NCBI GenBank assembly: GCA_963675135.1
Contig: OY776124.1
Location: 20,272,066 to 20,336,065, forward strand
Length of the DNA stretch: 64,000 nucleotides
Direction: 5' to 3'
Origin: Galeopsis tetrahit
Lineage: Eukaryota > Streptophyta > Magnoliopsida > Lamiales > Lamiaceae
How positions within the stretch are numbered: the stretch's first letter is position 1; each line of letters begins with the position of its first letter. Made by a program: the position numbers and the translations under genes. Shown here piece by piece: positions 1 to 11,508 of the stretch. The notes below the pieces were generated by a model. That model searched no databases and had not been told where the DNA came from. It was given only the letters and a program-made list of their open reading frames with translations.

Positions 1-1998
1 GGTATTTGGAATGTTAACTTGAGCTTGTTTTGGTACAGTACCTTTAGATGGAGTGTCAATATCGTATATCATTGGTTCTTTTCCTTTATCATTAGTCAAA
101 GAATTTGAGATGAAAATAGTAGGGTTCTTAGGAATTTGAGTAGACGAGCTGGGTGTCTCAGCACCTATGCATGTCTTGTCAGCAGGAGCCCTATACCTAT
201 CTGACAATTCAAAGTTAACCTTAGATGAGTTAACCAGGTCAGTAAGTTTAAGGTCTAGAGTGACAACCTCGGTTTCTAAGAACTTATTACGTTCTTCAAG
301 CTTTTTGAACTTGCTTTGTAAAACATTGAATTCATGTTTCTCAGTAGCATGTGTCTTAAGTAGGTCTTGATACAACTTGTCTGTTAATGCACACTTGTCT
401 TTGAGTTGTCTCAACTCTTCTTGCAAGCGTTCATTTAGGACTGTTATATTAGGATCTACTTTAGACTGGGCTTCCTTAAGATCAATGATTTCTTGTCTTA
501 AAATGATGTTTTCGTCACTGACTTCAATGAATGCCTTGTTGGCAAGTAGGAGGTCGTCTTCAACTGCACTAGTAGAGTGCTGAAGACTACTCCCTACTTT
601 GCTACTGGCAGTATCACTTTCATCAGAATCTGATTCATCACAAGATTGAAAAGAAGTAGCAGATGATACCTCTTGGTCGATTTTAGCCATGAAGCATAGA
701 CCATCATCTACTATGAAGGCTTCATTGTGATCTGGTTCAGACGGGTAGCTAGATGAGGATGATGGCAACTCGTCTGAGTCAGAGTCAGAGTCATCATTGG
801 CCATCATTGCCTTCTTACCACGGTTGTATCTTCTTTCCCTTCGTGCTTTGCGTTCTTCTCGATCATCGGTACTCAGGTCTGGACATTCATATATGTAGTG
901 ACCTGGCTTCTCACAGTTATAGCACAAGATGTCATTAGTAGTCTTCTTAATAGGAGAGTTGTTCCTTCGTTTATCGCGTCTATCAGAACGAGTAATCTTC
1001 CTACCATCAGACTCTCTATCTTGTCTGTTACCTTTCGAGACTTCGTCTCTCCTTTCGGACGAGTTTCGGTCTCGTCTGGTCTCAGACGAGTTCTTAGAAG
1101 CAGACCCTCTATGCTCTCTATAGAACTTCTTATATCTTCCGAAACGTTTATTCAGCCTATCAAACTTTCTAACCATGAGGCTTACCTGATCCTTCAGACT
1201 AAGATCAGTATCTATCTCGTCTTTAACAGAAGCAGACCTAGTCTTAGTCTTAGACCTGTCTATCTTAGACGAACTAGCCTTAAAAGCAACGTTCTTAGAT
1301 ACAGCATGTTCTCTGTCACTACTTACTATGGGTTCATCTTCGTCTAAATCAAACTCATGAGCCTTTAGAGTTTGAAACATAGTCTCTGCTGTCCATACGT
1401 CTATATCTTGGGTATTCTTAACAAGCATTTTTACCATTTTCCATCGACTATCAAGGCTTTTGAGAATCCTAAGATTGATTTCACGTGGAGTATAAGATTT
1501 ACCAAGGACTTCCAAGTCATTCATGATTTTAGTAAAACGAGTATCCAACTGGTCTATTGTTTCACCAGCTTTCATATGAAATGATTCGAATCTTTGGACT
1601 GCAGTGGAAAGCTTGCTTTCTTTGATTAGGGATGTCCCTTCACAAATGATAGCTAAGCGATCCCACATTTCTTTGGCAGTTTTACATTTTAACACTTTTC
1701 CCAGATACTCGTTAGGAAGAGTGTGTAAGATGTAATTCTTGGCCAAGCTATCCAAATTATTCTGTCTCATTTCTTCAGAGGTTAGTTCTGACCTTGGTTT
1801 CTTGACGAGAGTACCCACTGGTTGATTTGGGTCAAGGGCAGCAGTATTGGGGATCATGGTCACAATTGGACCTTCAGTGACGACGGAGATCATTAAGTCG
1901 TGAGTGGAGCTGAAGATGGCTTCCATCCTTAGCTTCCAATAGTCGTAGTCTTGTACCTGGAACTTAGGTAGCTTGTTAGCGCTGATCTCAAGAGACAT
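1..1998 (-). CDS. Copia (Sirevirus-like) Gag, open at window edge
   Basis: Structural Gag protein of a Copia LTR retrotransposon, read on the minus strand from the ATG at 1996-1998 to the window start. I translated 666 codons by eye without a stop. The N-terminal part starts MSLEIS and has the UBN2-type Gag fold signature (YDYWKLRME about residue 20). A CCHC zinc knuckle (CYNCEKPGHYIYEC, codons at 883-924, about residue 359) should bind packaged RNA. Basic Arg/Ser-rich segments precede the knuckle, and Ser/Asp-rich and coiled-coil stretches follow it. The start codon lies 198 bp inside the LTR boundary, just downstream of a tRNA-Met primer-binding site. Pol would lie beyond position 1. The length and the coiled tail fit Sirevirus Gag. 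The reading frame looks undamaged, so the element may be young, but only Gag is visible. Confidence 0.85.
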   Translation of the reverse strand, partial: MSLEISANKLPKFQVQDYDYWKLRMEAIFSSTHDLMISVVTEGPIVTMIPNTAALDPNQPVGTLVKKPRSELTSEEMRQNNLDSLAKNYILHTLPNEYLGKVLKCKTAKEMWDRLAIICEGTSLIKESKLSTAVQRFESFHMKAGETIDQLDTRFTKIMNDLEVLGKSYTPREINLRILKSLDSRWKMVKMLVKNTQDIDVWTAETMFQTLKAHEFDLDEDEPIVSSDREHAVSKNVAFKASSSKIDRSKTKTRSASVKDEIDTDLSLKDQVSLMVRKFDRLNKRFGRYKKFYREHRGSASKNSSETRRDRNSSERRDEVSKGNRQDRESDGRKITRSDRRDKRRNNSPIKKTTNDILCYNCEKPGHYIYECPDLSTDDREERKARRERRYNRGKKAMMANDDSDSDSDELPSSSSSYPSEPDHNEAFIVDDGLCFMAKIDQEVSSATSFQSCDESDSDESDTASSKVGSSLQHSTSAVEDDLLLANKAFIEVSDENIILRQEIIDLKEAQSKVDPNITVLNERLQEELRQLKDKCALTDKLYQDLLKTHATEKHEFNVLQSKFKKLEERNKFLETEVVTLDLKLTDLVNSSKVNFELSDRYRAPADKTCIGAETPSSSTQIPKNPTIFISNSLTNDKGKEPMIYDIDTPSKGTVPKQAQVNIPNT

Positions 1999-2182
1999 GA
2001 TTTCAAGAAATAAGTGCTAAGTAGAGTTATGATCAAGAATAACAGATAAGTCAAGAACAGGGAGCACGAAACAGATGTAACAAGAATATGATCAAGAACA
2101 CGTATACAAGAACAATCAAGGACCAAGACTTCACCCTAAGTCTTAAGTCGGTTATCAAGAAACAGCAGTTCGTAAACTACTG

Positions 2183-2193
2183 CTCTGATACCA
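2183..2193 (-). other. primer-binding site of the first Copia element
   Basis: On the minus strand this reads TGGTATCAGAG, the usual complement of the 3' end of initiator tRNA-Met in plant Copia elements. It sits 2 bp inside the LTR that begins at 2196, which fixes the element's orientation as minus. Confidence 0.85.
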
Positions 2194-2195
2194 CT

Positions 2196-3505
2196 TGTAG
2201 GTCCCTAAGTTGAGTTAATATCGAGGGAAGCTAAAGAAAATGTCTAGAGGGGGGTGAATAGACTTTTCTAAAATCTTTCGATATATCAGAATTACAATAT
2301 GCGGAATACGAAATTAACAATGAGCCCAATTAAAGTTTATACTCAACTTATATTCGTAATTTGAACTTCTGTATGAATACTCTACTTGTCTTGTTTAGAT
2401 AAGCAATTTAATCAATTAAGCAATTAAACAAACAGTAAAGTAAATCAACACACAACGATTTTATAGTGGTTCGACAACTTGTCTACATCCACTCTCACAA
2501 ACCCAGTTGTGAAATTCTTATTAACTCGTCCAATGGAGTAATTTGTTCTTGTGGCTTTAAGTCCCAAGAAATAAGACTTAGATCTTCTCGATAACACTAC
2601 CAAGTGCCTCTTCGATCTTACTAGCGATTTACAAGTATCTAGCAACTTGAAACAATAAAAGAAAATAAAACTTCTCTTCGTTCAGTAGTAGCCTTCTTTG
2701 ATCTTCACTTGACTTGTGTAGCTTCACTTTCTGAACTTCAATCTCTGAGAGTAATTTCTTCACTTGAATCTTCAATAACGTTTGCAGTTTCAATATTTCA
2801 GTAGTCTTTAAATGATAAACTCCTTCAAGTATTTATAGACTTCGGATTTCAAGAACTTTCAGTTGTGTAACAACCTTTCTTGAAAACTAACTTGTAACTG
2901 ATTCTTTATATCCTTCCACGCGTTTCTTCAGTTAATTAGTTATTCCTTAACTAATTCTTCAATCTTTATCTTCAACACGCTTTTGTAACTAACTTCAAGG
3001 TGACCTGTCTTGTTTAGGTCGCGCACCTGTCTTGTTCTGTAGTAGTAGACGGCGTCTTCTACTTACCTTGTGCAGTAGACTTCTCCAAATTACAACATAG
3101 AACTAATCTAGTCCTATCCTCTAATCCTAACAAGACTATTACATTACATTAAGCTTTTATAACACAAGCTTAGTCAACTTATAAACTATACAATAAAACT
3201 AATCTATTACATTTAAAAACATGAGCTCTATACAACATTTATTCATAGCTCAATAACAATCTAACATATACAAACAACAAATATGAAGTACTTATAAATC
3301 ATACTTATCTTTCCATAATACTTGTCTTTTTAAAACTAGTACTTGTCTTTTGAATTCTACTGATCTGTACAAGACGACTTCAACTCAACTAGACTAGATC
3401 AGTCAATACTTAGAAAATATTCAAGTCTACTTTTGGCTTATCAAAACTTTATCTTTTATCTTTTATTCATCATTTAGGACTTGTTCTAGGATTCATATCC
3501 CAACA
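2196..3505 (-). repeat. 5' LTR of the first Copia element
   Basis: A 1310-bp LTR. On the minus strand it begins TGTTGGGATATG at 3505 and ends GGACCTACA at 2196, the normal TG...CA ends, directly abutting the primer-binding site. A TATA box (TATAAATA on minus, 2830-2837) marks the probable promoter. The partner LTR and the target-site duplication lie outside the window, so insertion age cannot be read. ORFs inside it are not genes. Confidence 0.85.
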
Positions 3506-3586
3506 AATAATATTCAAACAAATTAATTATAATTATATTTAATTAATTATATTAAAATTTTGTTATTAATTAAATAAATTTGATAC

Positions 3587-3647
3587 CTGATGCAAGAGCC
3601 ATCATGAGGACAACGACCAAAATAACTGACTGCAAATGTTTTGCCAT
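3587..3647 (-). pseudogene. first exon of a defensin-like (small secreted Cys-rich) gene, rest missing
   Basis: From the ATG at 3645-3647 the minus strand encodes a signal peptide: MAKHLQSVILVVVLMM, then ALAS, 20 codons plus one base. A splice donor (CAG|GTATC) follows at 3586. A short exon 1 holding only a signal peptide and ending in a phase-1 intron is the standard architecture of plant defensin and defensin-like genes, whose Cys-rich mature peptide lies in exon 2. Only 81 bp of the putative intron remain before the Copia LTR at 3505, and I see no Cys-rich exon in that piece. Exon 2 was therefore pushed beyond the retrotransposon or lost. The family call rests on architecture only; other small secreted peptides share it. 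Confidence 0.55.
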
Positions 3648-3748
3648 TGACAACACAATCTAGCTTTTCACTTAATTAATATATATTTTTTTTTTAGAGA
3701 CAATCTAATTTTCACTTGTTGATATTCTCAATAGTGATATCAATATAC

Positions 3749-3756
3749 ATTTATAG
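3749..3756 (-). promoter_or_regulatory. TATA box of the defensin-like gene
   Basis: Reads CTATAAAT on the minus strand, about 100 bp upstream of the exon-1 ATG at 3647. This is a plausible distance for a core promoter with a short 5' leader. Confidence 0.5.
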
Positions 3757-3774
3757 AGAAAGAGATCGAGCGTT

Positions 3775-3954
3775 CTAATAATTATACGTTTCTCTTTAAT
3801 TATTTTTTTATTAATTAATGAAATATTATTAACTGTTGAATGATCTGATTGTAGGATTAATTAGCTAGGATTTACGACAATTAATTTGTATTTAATGTTC
3901 CAAGGCAATACATGCTAGCTGTCATACTTTTCTTAATTCCTCACACTAATTAGT
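3775..3954 (-). repeat. upstream region of the defensin-like gene, duplicated in inverted orientation
   Basis: This segment reappears as its reverse complement at about 28690-28870. The shared landmarks are a CCAAGGCAATACATG block, the block around GATCATTCAACAGT, and AATTAAAGAGAAACGTATAAT. A shorter match lies at about 24850-24915. It contains the distal promoter of the 3587-3647 exon, so the copies are probably remnants of a former gene cluster. Confidence 0.65.
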
Positions 3955-4370
3955 GGGTGTTTGGAAACACTAGAAATTGCTTAAAAGCACTTTTTTTTTA
4001 AATAGAATCACTTTTGGAGTGTTTGCAAACACAATCAAGTGATTAAGTTAATTTGTTAAAAGTGATTTTGGTGAAGCACCCCTCCACCTACTTCTAATAA
4101 CTTCTATGTGCTTCTCATCATTATAATAATCAATTTTACAATTTTGCCCTCGCAATTTAAATAATATTTCATCTTTACACATTACCTATCTAAATGTAAT
4201 AAATGTGTTTTTTGTAAATTTACAAAAAAAGTTATTTGTTTTGTAAACACCACAACATATACATAATTGATTTAAAGTGCTTAATTTTAAAACATTATCA
4301 ACTTTCTATTTTATTGCAAAAATCAATTTTAATCACTTTGAAGCAATCACTATGTTTTGCAAACACACCC
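3955..4370. mobile_element. hAT-like MITE
   Basis: A 416-bp non-coding element with inverted ends GGGTGTTTGGAAAC and, at the right, GCAAACACACCC. The paralogous segment near 28,680 runs straight through the junction without it, so that copy serves as an empty site. The flanking 8-mers (taattagt and ttaatcaa) are an imperfect duplication, compatible with hAT. No coding capacity. Confidence 0.6.
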
Positions 4371-4745
4371 TTAATCAACTAACTAACCATAATAAAACTC
4401 CATTTGTTGACATAAAGTTCGTTCTCCATCTACCCCGGCCTGACCTACTCTTCAATTCATATCCAAACATAATTACTATTCATAGATTACATACCTTCAT
4501 CCATATTTTTTCCATCTCCATTTTCATCCAATCTATCACAAATATTTGATGTAAAAGCAGCATGCATTTTACTCACTTACCAAACCCCACGAATTTTCAT
4601 AAGAAAGATCTTTTAAGTTTTCAAAGCTGGCCTCTATAGAACAGATTTAGGAATTATACAATTATACCCTTTAATCTTAAAATTATAATTAGTTAACAAT
4701 TGTCTAACAAAATCCAACCTCAATCTCGTGAAAGTAGCGTGCATT
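4371..4745. repeat. segment duplicated in inverted orientation at 24475-24860
   Basis: The segment around GTTCGTTCTCCATCTACCC and the following 350 bp match the reverse complement of 24475-24860 collinearly, with small indels and a few percent divergence. It contains no gene that I recognise. Together with 3775-3954 it forms one inverted duplicated block. Confidence 0.7.
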
Positions 4746-6600
4746 TACTCACTTACCAAAATTAAGAACGTTTATAGAATTAAGAAACTATTCGTTCGTG
4801 AAGATAGTACTTTATTCTATAAATTTGAACGTTTGAATTGTTCAGGGGCCTGCATGCAATTTGTACATGCATTCACGTCCATTTTAAGAAACTTCATTTT
4901 GAAATCAGACTTTGTTATGCGCAGATGACATATGGCAATTGATCATTAGCATTCATGGAATATTTATTACACTTTAAATAAAGGCTTGATCTTTTCCTAG
5001 GTTGGTTTTCACTGTTGCATGATCATTCATCCTCCTTGACCAATAGTAGGTTAACTTCAACCTCTTTTGCAAAAGTATTTGAACTATGAAAACTCACCTG
5101 AATGTTACTTCAGCTACTTGACACTTGATTTACTTGAAATATGCTCTGAGCCTTCATTCATGTGACTTGGTAGTTCCTTTCACTTGTCAACAACTCAGTG
5201 TCTTCATTCTTGGTACTTGTTCATTGCCCTACTTACAAAGTGCTCTGGACTCAACTTCATGTACCTTGACAAAACTTATAATTTGTAAAGTCTTATATAT
5301 GTATCTTTATTCATAGCTCTTGAATCCTGCTAATTAGTCTTTTGTAGGTTAACTCTTCTGAAAATATTTCTGGACAACCACTATGTATGGGCTTTTGTTT
5401 TCAAAAATCTATTCTAAATAAAATAAACCCCCTAACATGTATGCAATTTTTAACCTGAAAATCTTATCTTGGCAATACATGGGGTTTTCTAGGTTTTGTT
5501 ATCTAATCAAAATCAAATTTTCTCTTTATTAATATATATAAACCATATCCCAACAACAACAAAATATTTGCATAAAACAACAACGAATTTGCACTACACG
5601 GAAATATGCTTGCACAAACAAATAAATTCAATATCAAATTAACCCAGAAACTCATAACAAAATTCGAAGAAACGAACAAACAAAATTACAAAAAAGCAAG
5701 GCCTTCTTTAAACTATATATTTTAGAAAAAATGCAAATCAAACCCTTCTTTAAAATGAAGTAAGCAAAAAATTAGAAAAATCTATGTATTTTAAATATAC
5801 AAATCATTACCAATTATTAAAACCATACAACAAAATTCCCAAAAATACCTTTGAAATCCCCCTTCGTCTTCGTCGGCTGCACTTCGATCCTCATTCGTCG
5901 TCGTGATCCAGATCGCATCGTTGAAGAACGTATTCGTGCAAATCGGACACCGGAGTTGGGGGTGATGATCGAAGTTGATACGCCGTCATCGCGGTCTAGA
6001 ACGTGGATGAGGTGATGGTGGTGGACAGTAAGGACATCTCTTAAGTCATCATTATTCGATCGATTTAGAAATAAACTACACACAATCGACTATCCACCGG
6101 ACAATCGTTTATTGTATATTGAATTAGAAACAAAATGCCAACAATACAATATCCGACATGCAATTTTGGTGAAATTGATCGAATTAAAAAGAAACCAAAA
6201 TCTACATATGAATGTGTAAGAAATTATATGTAAAAGAAATTCAAATTCATATTGGAATGGAAAGTCAACAACATGAACTAAGTTGGGGAAGGGATGAGCG
6301 AAAAAAAGGAATAACATATAAGAAATTACGTCAGACCGATCAAGAAAGCCAAAATCCCCCCCCCCCCTCCCCCACAATTAAAAATAAACTGGCCAAAGCG
6401 GAATGTGATGCATTCGCTAGAGACATGGCGGAAGAAAATGTTGCTGAGCTTGAAGATAAAATCAGGAAGTTTGGATGCCAGTTGGAACTCAGATGCCCAA
6501 AGAAAGGTCCGAGTAAAGTCATGTTAGGCAACAACTTGAAATAATGAAGAAGTCTACAGGTCCTTTTGTATCAGGTGTGTTATCGTTTTTAAAGCGTTTA
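4746..6600. other. AT-rich intergenic stretch without a recognised gene
   Basis: I see no supported gene here. The stretch holds a GC-richer island on the minus strand (5817-6083), an 88-codon open frame with no family I recognise, and a poly-C run near 6358-6371. A 111-codon frame at 6212-6544 could be decayed LINE 5' sequence but has no diagnostic motif. Confidence 0.5.
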
Positions 6601-9502
6601 CTCAGCTACGGTATAAGAGGTTTGGGGAGTGGAACCAAAAGATCTGAAGTTCGAGAGTTGATACTAAAAAAACAAAACCGAGGTCTTCTTCATTCAAGAG
6701 ACAAAAATAAAAAAATATAGATATCTATGTGGTTGGAGGAATATAGGGAAACAAGGAATGTGGATTTGTATCTTGACCAGCTGAGGGCAGGTCACGGGGC
6801 ATTGTAACTTTTTTCGGGATACAAATTATCTGCAATGTATTAGTGTCTGACACTCAAGGGGCCTTCTCGTGCTTAATGCTATTCGTCACAAAGACTCGGC
6901 GGATATATGCCTCACAAACATATATGTCCCTTGTCATCCCCGCGAGAAACGGGAACTATGGGACTCTCTAAGCTTGGTACTACAACAGAATAGAGGGAAG
7001 CAAATATGCATTGCATGGGACTTTAATGTCGTTAGATACCACAACGAAACGGTTGGGAGATCTGGAATCATTAATAGGACAAAAATGTAGGACTTCGATC
7101 AATTCATCAACAATGTTAATCTTATCGAAATCCCGCTGACAGACCTAAGTTACACCTAGTATCGGGCCGATGGTTCTTGCAAGAGAAAAATCGACCTTGT
7201 ACTACTAAAGATTGGGCATTAATTACCCGATCCACCTGTACGCCTTATGGGCCTCCCGAGATCCATTTCTGACCATTGCCCTCTGATTTTGGAGGATCAA
7301 ATAATAGATTGGGGGCCCAAACCATTCCGCTTCTTCAACGTCTGGATCTGTCATTCCTCATTCAAGGATTTCATGAAAGAGATGTGGGAAAGCAACTGAA
7401 TTGATGGAAGAAGCAACTACGTAATTATAGAAAAATTCAAGAAAACAAAAAACTGTTTTAAGTAGTGGAGCAAGCTGAATTTTGGGGATTTGGATTGTAT
7501 GATCGATGAGAATAAGCAGGCCCTCCTTGAATTGGATATCACCGATGATGTATTCGGTCTAGAAGAAGATGAAATTGAGTGGAGAAGAAGTATCATGAAT
7601 GAGTTATCGTTCGACTATAATACGAGACAAAGTTTCCTAAGATAAAAGAAAAGAAATCAATGGATTAAGGAGGGACACACAAACGCCTAATTTTTCCATA
7701 AATGCATCAATGCCCGAAGAAAGGCTAATGACATGGCTCACTTGAATTTCGAAAGGGTCATATCTCTCCTCCCCAGCAGGTATCCAATCTGCAATCCACG
7801 AGCACATCAAACACCACTTTCAGACCCCAACTACCACTCGACCAAGAATTCTGTCCGACTTCTGCCTCCATAAATTGGGCAGCCTCGACAACAGCATGCT
7901 CATCAAACCCTTTTCAGCCTCTGAAATCAGAGATGCGGTATGGTGTTGTGAGTCATCCAAAAGTCCGGGCTCGGATTGCTTCACATTTTCATTCATCAAA
8001 GAAAGCTGGGAGTTTTTGAAGGATGACTTCCAAAATTTATTTGATGAATTCCATGTTAACAGGAAATTCGTTTAGGGCTTTAACCCATCCTTCTCACTTT
8101 AATTCCAAAGAAGCAGAACGCGGCTTGTATTGGTGACTTCAGACCCATATTAATGATCACTTGCTACTACAAAATTATAGCAAAGGTGTTGGCTCGTAGA
8201 CTCTTGAAAGTCATTGGTAGCATTATCTCTGAACCACAATCAACCTTCATTCAAGGGTGGCAGATCTTGGACGGAGTCCTCATCCTTAACGAAATCATCG
8301 ATGAGGCAAAAAAGAAAAAAATTAGAAAGGCTTCTCTTCAAGATTGACTTTGCTAAGGCCTTTGACTCGCTTGATTCGAAATTCCTAGATGATATGATGG
8401 GAAGCATGGGCTTCAACCCTAAATGGAGTAAATGGATTTGGGAGTGTATCTCGACCGCATCAGCCTCTGTGTTAGTCAAAGGCAGCCCATCCAAAGATTT
8501 CAAGCTTGAACGTGGTCTAAGACAAGGGGACCCTTTATCCCCGTTACTGTTCATCATTGCAGTCGTTGAGGTAAGCATCCTGATTAATACAGCCTCGTCG
8601 TCTGGACTCTACGACCCAGTTTCAGTCGGCCGAAATAAGATCTAAATCTCCCACCTTCAATATGCTGATGACATTATTCTAATTGATGAGGCAATACAAA
8701 GAACATATGGGCGCTAAAGAACCTGCTAATTAATTTTGAATGCATCTCAGGCCTCAAAATTAATTTTTCTAAATGCAGCCTCCTTGGCTTGAATATGGAT
8801 CCTGAAATTCACAATGACGTGGCAGCTTACCTCGGATGTGGTTTTGGTTCGATCCCATTGAATTTCCTAAGTATACAAGTTGGCATTAATCATTAGAAAC
8901 ACGAGGCATGCAAGGACGTGATCCAAAAAATAAAAACTAGAATCAAATCTTGGGAAGATCGACAAATCTCCCTGGGGGCCGAATTTCTCTCCTCAACGCG
9001 GCGCTCACCTCACTATCCATTTATTATCTATCCTTCTACCAAATTCCAAAAAAAAATACCCTAAGTGGTGTTTATATAGCAAAGGTAGACGGGGGCTTTG
9101 GTGTGAAAAATATAGAACTCTTTAACAAATCTCTTCTTGGCAGGTGGGCATGGAGGATTCTGGTTGAACCCAATTCACTTTGGGTGAGGATACTTGACTC
9201 AAAATATGACTTAAACTTGACAACAGGATCTGCTCCACTTGTGAATAGGGACTAGGCCTCAAACTGGTGGAAAAATATGGCGGAGCTGCTCTTCTCTCAA
9301 ACTCGCCTAGCAACTGAATCGGGAAGCAATTTGACAAAGATTTAGGGAGATGGAAGTCTATCTCATTCTGGTACGACAAGTGGCTAGATGAGGCAAATCT
9401 AAAGGAACTCTTCCCTAGGCTCTACTCCATTTGCTCCAACAAGGAAGCAAAGATTAGCGAGTGTGGTGAATGGGAGAATGGTAGCTGGAAATGGAACTTA
9501 GT
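6600..9502 (+). pseudogene. L1-type LINE ORF2, 5' part (endonuclease and reverse transcriptase), decayed
   Basis: Degenerate ORF2 of a plant L1-clade non-LTR retrotransposon. The apurinic-like endonuclease begins near 6610 (GLGSGTKRSEVRELILKKQN). More endonuclease sequence lies at 6869-7090, where the IAWDFNVV box replaces the usual GDFN. The reverse transcriptase follows: DFAKAFDSLD near 8346, GLRQGDPLSPLLF near 8512 and the catalytic YADD motif near 8662. The RT tail (VDGGFGVKN, GRWAWRI) runs to about 9250. In-frame stops (for example 7087-7089 and 8072-8074) and frameshifts make it dead. It breaks off at the CACTA insertion and resumes at 21501. No ORF1 is recognisable. Confidence 0.85.
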
Positions 9503-9505
9503 TTG
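9503..9505. repeat. target-site duplication of CACTA-1, left copy (TTG)
   Basis: TTG directly before the left terminus; the same TTG follows the right terminus at 21498-21500. Three-base duplications are characteristic of CACTA elements. Confidence 0.75.
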
Positions 9506-9914
9506 AACTACAAAAAATGCCTAAATTAGAGACCAATGTTTTGATACCGTCATAGAAAAATCTCAGATAAAGACTGATTTGAGACCGTTTTGAAAAAATT
9601 ACGAATTGTGAGACCGATTTCACTTCGGTCTTTAATTTTATGTATTCAGACTGTTTAGAGACCGTATTGACGGTCTCTAACCCGAAATTAAATTTCTTAT
9701 TTTAGATTTTTTTTTTAGACCACATTAGCGGTCTTTAATTTTTATTAAGAATTCCCATTTCCAAATTTTATTTTGACCGCCATTTTTACACGCTCATTTA
9801 GAGACCGTTTTGTGAATACAGTCTCTAACCCGTTTATAAAACCATCAGTAACCCGTCTATATACCCTAGTTCATTTGCACCGCCTCTTTTCACTTTCACC
9901 CTATGTAATTTCTC

Positions 9915-9992
9915 ATGGCCCTCACTCGCGATTCTCTCCATGCGCTCCTGTCGCGACGACTCCGACCCTATTCTCAAGACGATATCGCAGAC
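9915..9992 (+). pseudogene. captured host gene exon inside CACTA-1, 5' half
   Basis: From the ATG at 9915, 26 codons (starting MALTRDSLHALLSRR) run to the Copia insertion point. The frame continues after the Copia and its duplicated target at 20573-20630. The Arg-, Ser- and Leu-rich start with no acidic residues beyond position 6 resembles an organelle-targeting sequence. I do not recognise the donor gene. The GC-richer composition differs from the surrounding element. Confidence 0.55.
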
Positions 9993-10867
9993 TGTAGATG
10001 TTGTTAAATCTTAAATTCCTTAACATTATCAACAACATCTTAATTTGACCTTCCGAGATTTTTTCTAAGTCTTTTCTGAAATGCTACATTAAATGTTGCT
10101 CTAAATGTTGTTACATTAAATGTTGATCTAAATCTTAAATGCCTTAACATTATCAACAACAAGGATCTGGAACCTGGAAGACTCCAGAACATTGCAGAAC
10201 ATGCTAGACCAGCCTGGAACCTTTTAGAACGACCTGGAGCATGCAAGAAGGATCTAGAAAGATCATGAAAGTTGTGGAAGTTGAGTTCCTAAAAAATAGG
10301 ACCTCAATATGGAAGCCTCTAGAATTCGCACCCTACTCTATAAATACCGAAGGAAGGCTCCACAATTCAGTGTATTCTATTCGATCAATCTCCTAGACCG
10401 AGCGTTCATCCCTGTTAGGAATTGTGGCCAGTAGTTATAAATTTTAGATCATACGAAGTATCCCACTCGTATGGCTGTGTGCTTTTCTTATCTATCGAGA
10501 GTGTAATCATAGATAGACTAGCATTTCGACAGTGTGTAATTTTATACACTTAGTTCGTTTTCAAAACTGGGCACCTGCCTCGTTTATAGTTTTAGTTGTG
10601 AAGGTTATTGCTGTAACATTTCACACAACATTTGTACTTGAAGATAAGTATTGATATTTCGTCGTAAGGCTCGCATAGATTTTTATTTATAAAATTTATG
10701 TGAAAAATATTTCCATTGTGTCTCATTTTTTTTTAGTGTTTCAAGTCTTCCGCTGTGTATCTTTATTTCTGATATTCTGTTAGAGTCAGTGTTGTACAAT
10801 TTGTCCTAACATTTAGTACACCATTAATCTACTTAAACTTAAACACTTCATACACCACACACTTTCA
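9993..10867 (+). repeat. 5' LTR of Copia-2
   Basis: Begins TGTAGATGTTGTTAAAT and ends ACACTTTCA. TATA box TATAAATA at 10339-10346. It matches the 3' LTR closely, apart from one patch near 10120-10165 where sequence is rearranged or replaced relative to the 3' copy. Confidence 0.9.
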
Positions 10868-10869
10868 GT

Positions 10870-10881
10870 TGGTATCAGAGC
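10870..10881 (+). other. primer-binding site of Copia-2
   Basis: TGGTATCAGAGC, complementary to initiator tRNA-Met, two bases after the 5' LTR. Confidence 0.9.
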
Positions 10882-10941
10882 GGATACCTGAGGACACTAG
10901 GTTAGATCTTTGGTCAAGTGTGTTTTTAGTATAGGTTAGCA

Positions 10942-11508
10942 ATGGAAACACATCACATATCCACTACACTTAGGCCACCCGTTTTAGATGGTTCGAATTA
11001 TGCTTATTGGAAACCTAAGATGCGTATGTACATCAAGTCGATTGATGAGCGTGCTTGGAGGACTGTACTTACTGGCTGGGAAGCTCCAAAGAGACCAGCA
11101 GATGCAGATGGTGAAGTTCAACTTAAGAGAGAATTGGATTGGACGGCTGATGAAATAACAACAGCAGACTACAATTCTAAAACTTTAAATGCTATCTTTA
11201 CTTCTGTTGATGTTTCAATGTTTAAAATTATATCTAACTGTTCTACTTCTAAAGATGCATGGAACAGGTTGCAAGAGCATTGTGAGGGTTCAAACAGTGT
11301 TCGAAGGACTAAGCTTTGAATGTTGGGGACAAAATTTGAGAATCTCCTAATGAAGGAAGAAGAAACAATTTCATCCTACAATTAAAGGTTAAGTGAGATT
11401 ATCAATGAATCACATTCTCTTGGTGACCCTATTTATAATGTTAGAGTAGTTCACAAGATATTAAGATATGTTCCTAAGAGATTTGATGCTAAAATTTGTG
11501 TTATTGAA
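10942..11508 (+). pseudogene. Copia-2 gag, N-terminal part with two stops
   Basis: Starts at ATG 10942 (METHHISTT...). The UBN2-type Gag domain is clear (LDGSNYAYWKPKMRMYI). A TGA at 11317-11319 and a TAA at 11383-11385 interrupt an otherwise continuous frame; translation past them keeps matching Gag (NESHSLGDPI, LRYVPKRFDAKI). Two point nonsense mutations are therefore enough to explain the break. The frame joins the next feature without a shift. Confidence 0.85.

Noticed and set aside
5817..6083. 88-codon minus-strand frame in a GC-richer island
   Set aside because: No family resemblance, start context or splice partner visible; kept only as part of the intergenic description.
6212..6544. 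Possible LINE ORF1
   Set aside because: No zinc knuckle or RNA-binding motif; acidic coiled stretch only. Not enough to call.
11317..11385. Programmed stop readthrough in Copia-2 gag
   Set aside because: Two different stops 66 bp apart plus later frameshifts fit random decay better than a recoding signal.
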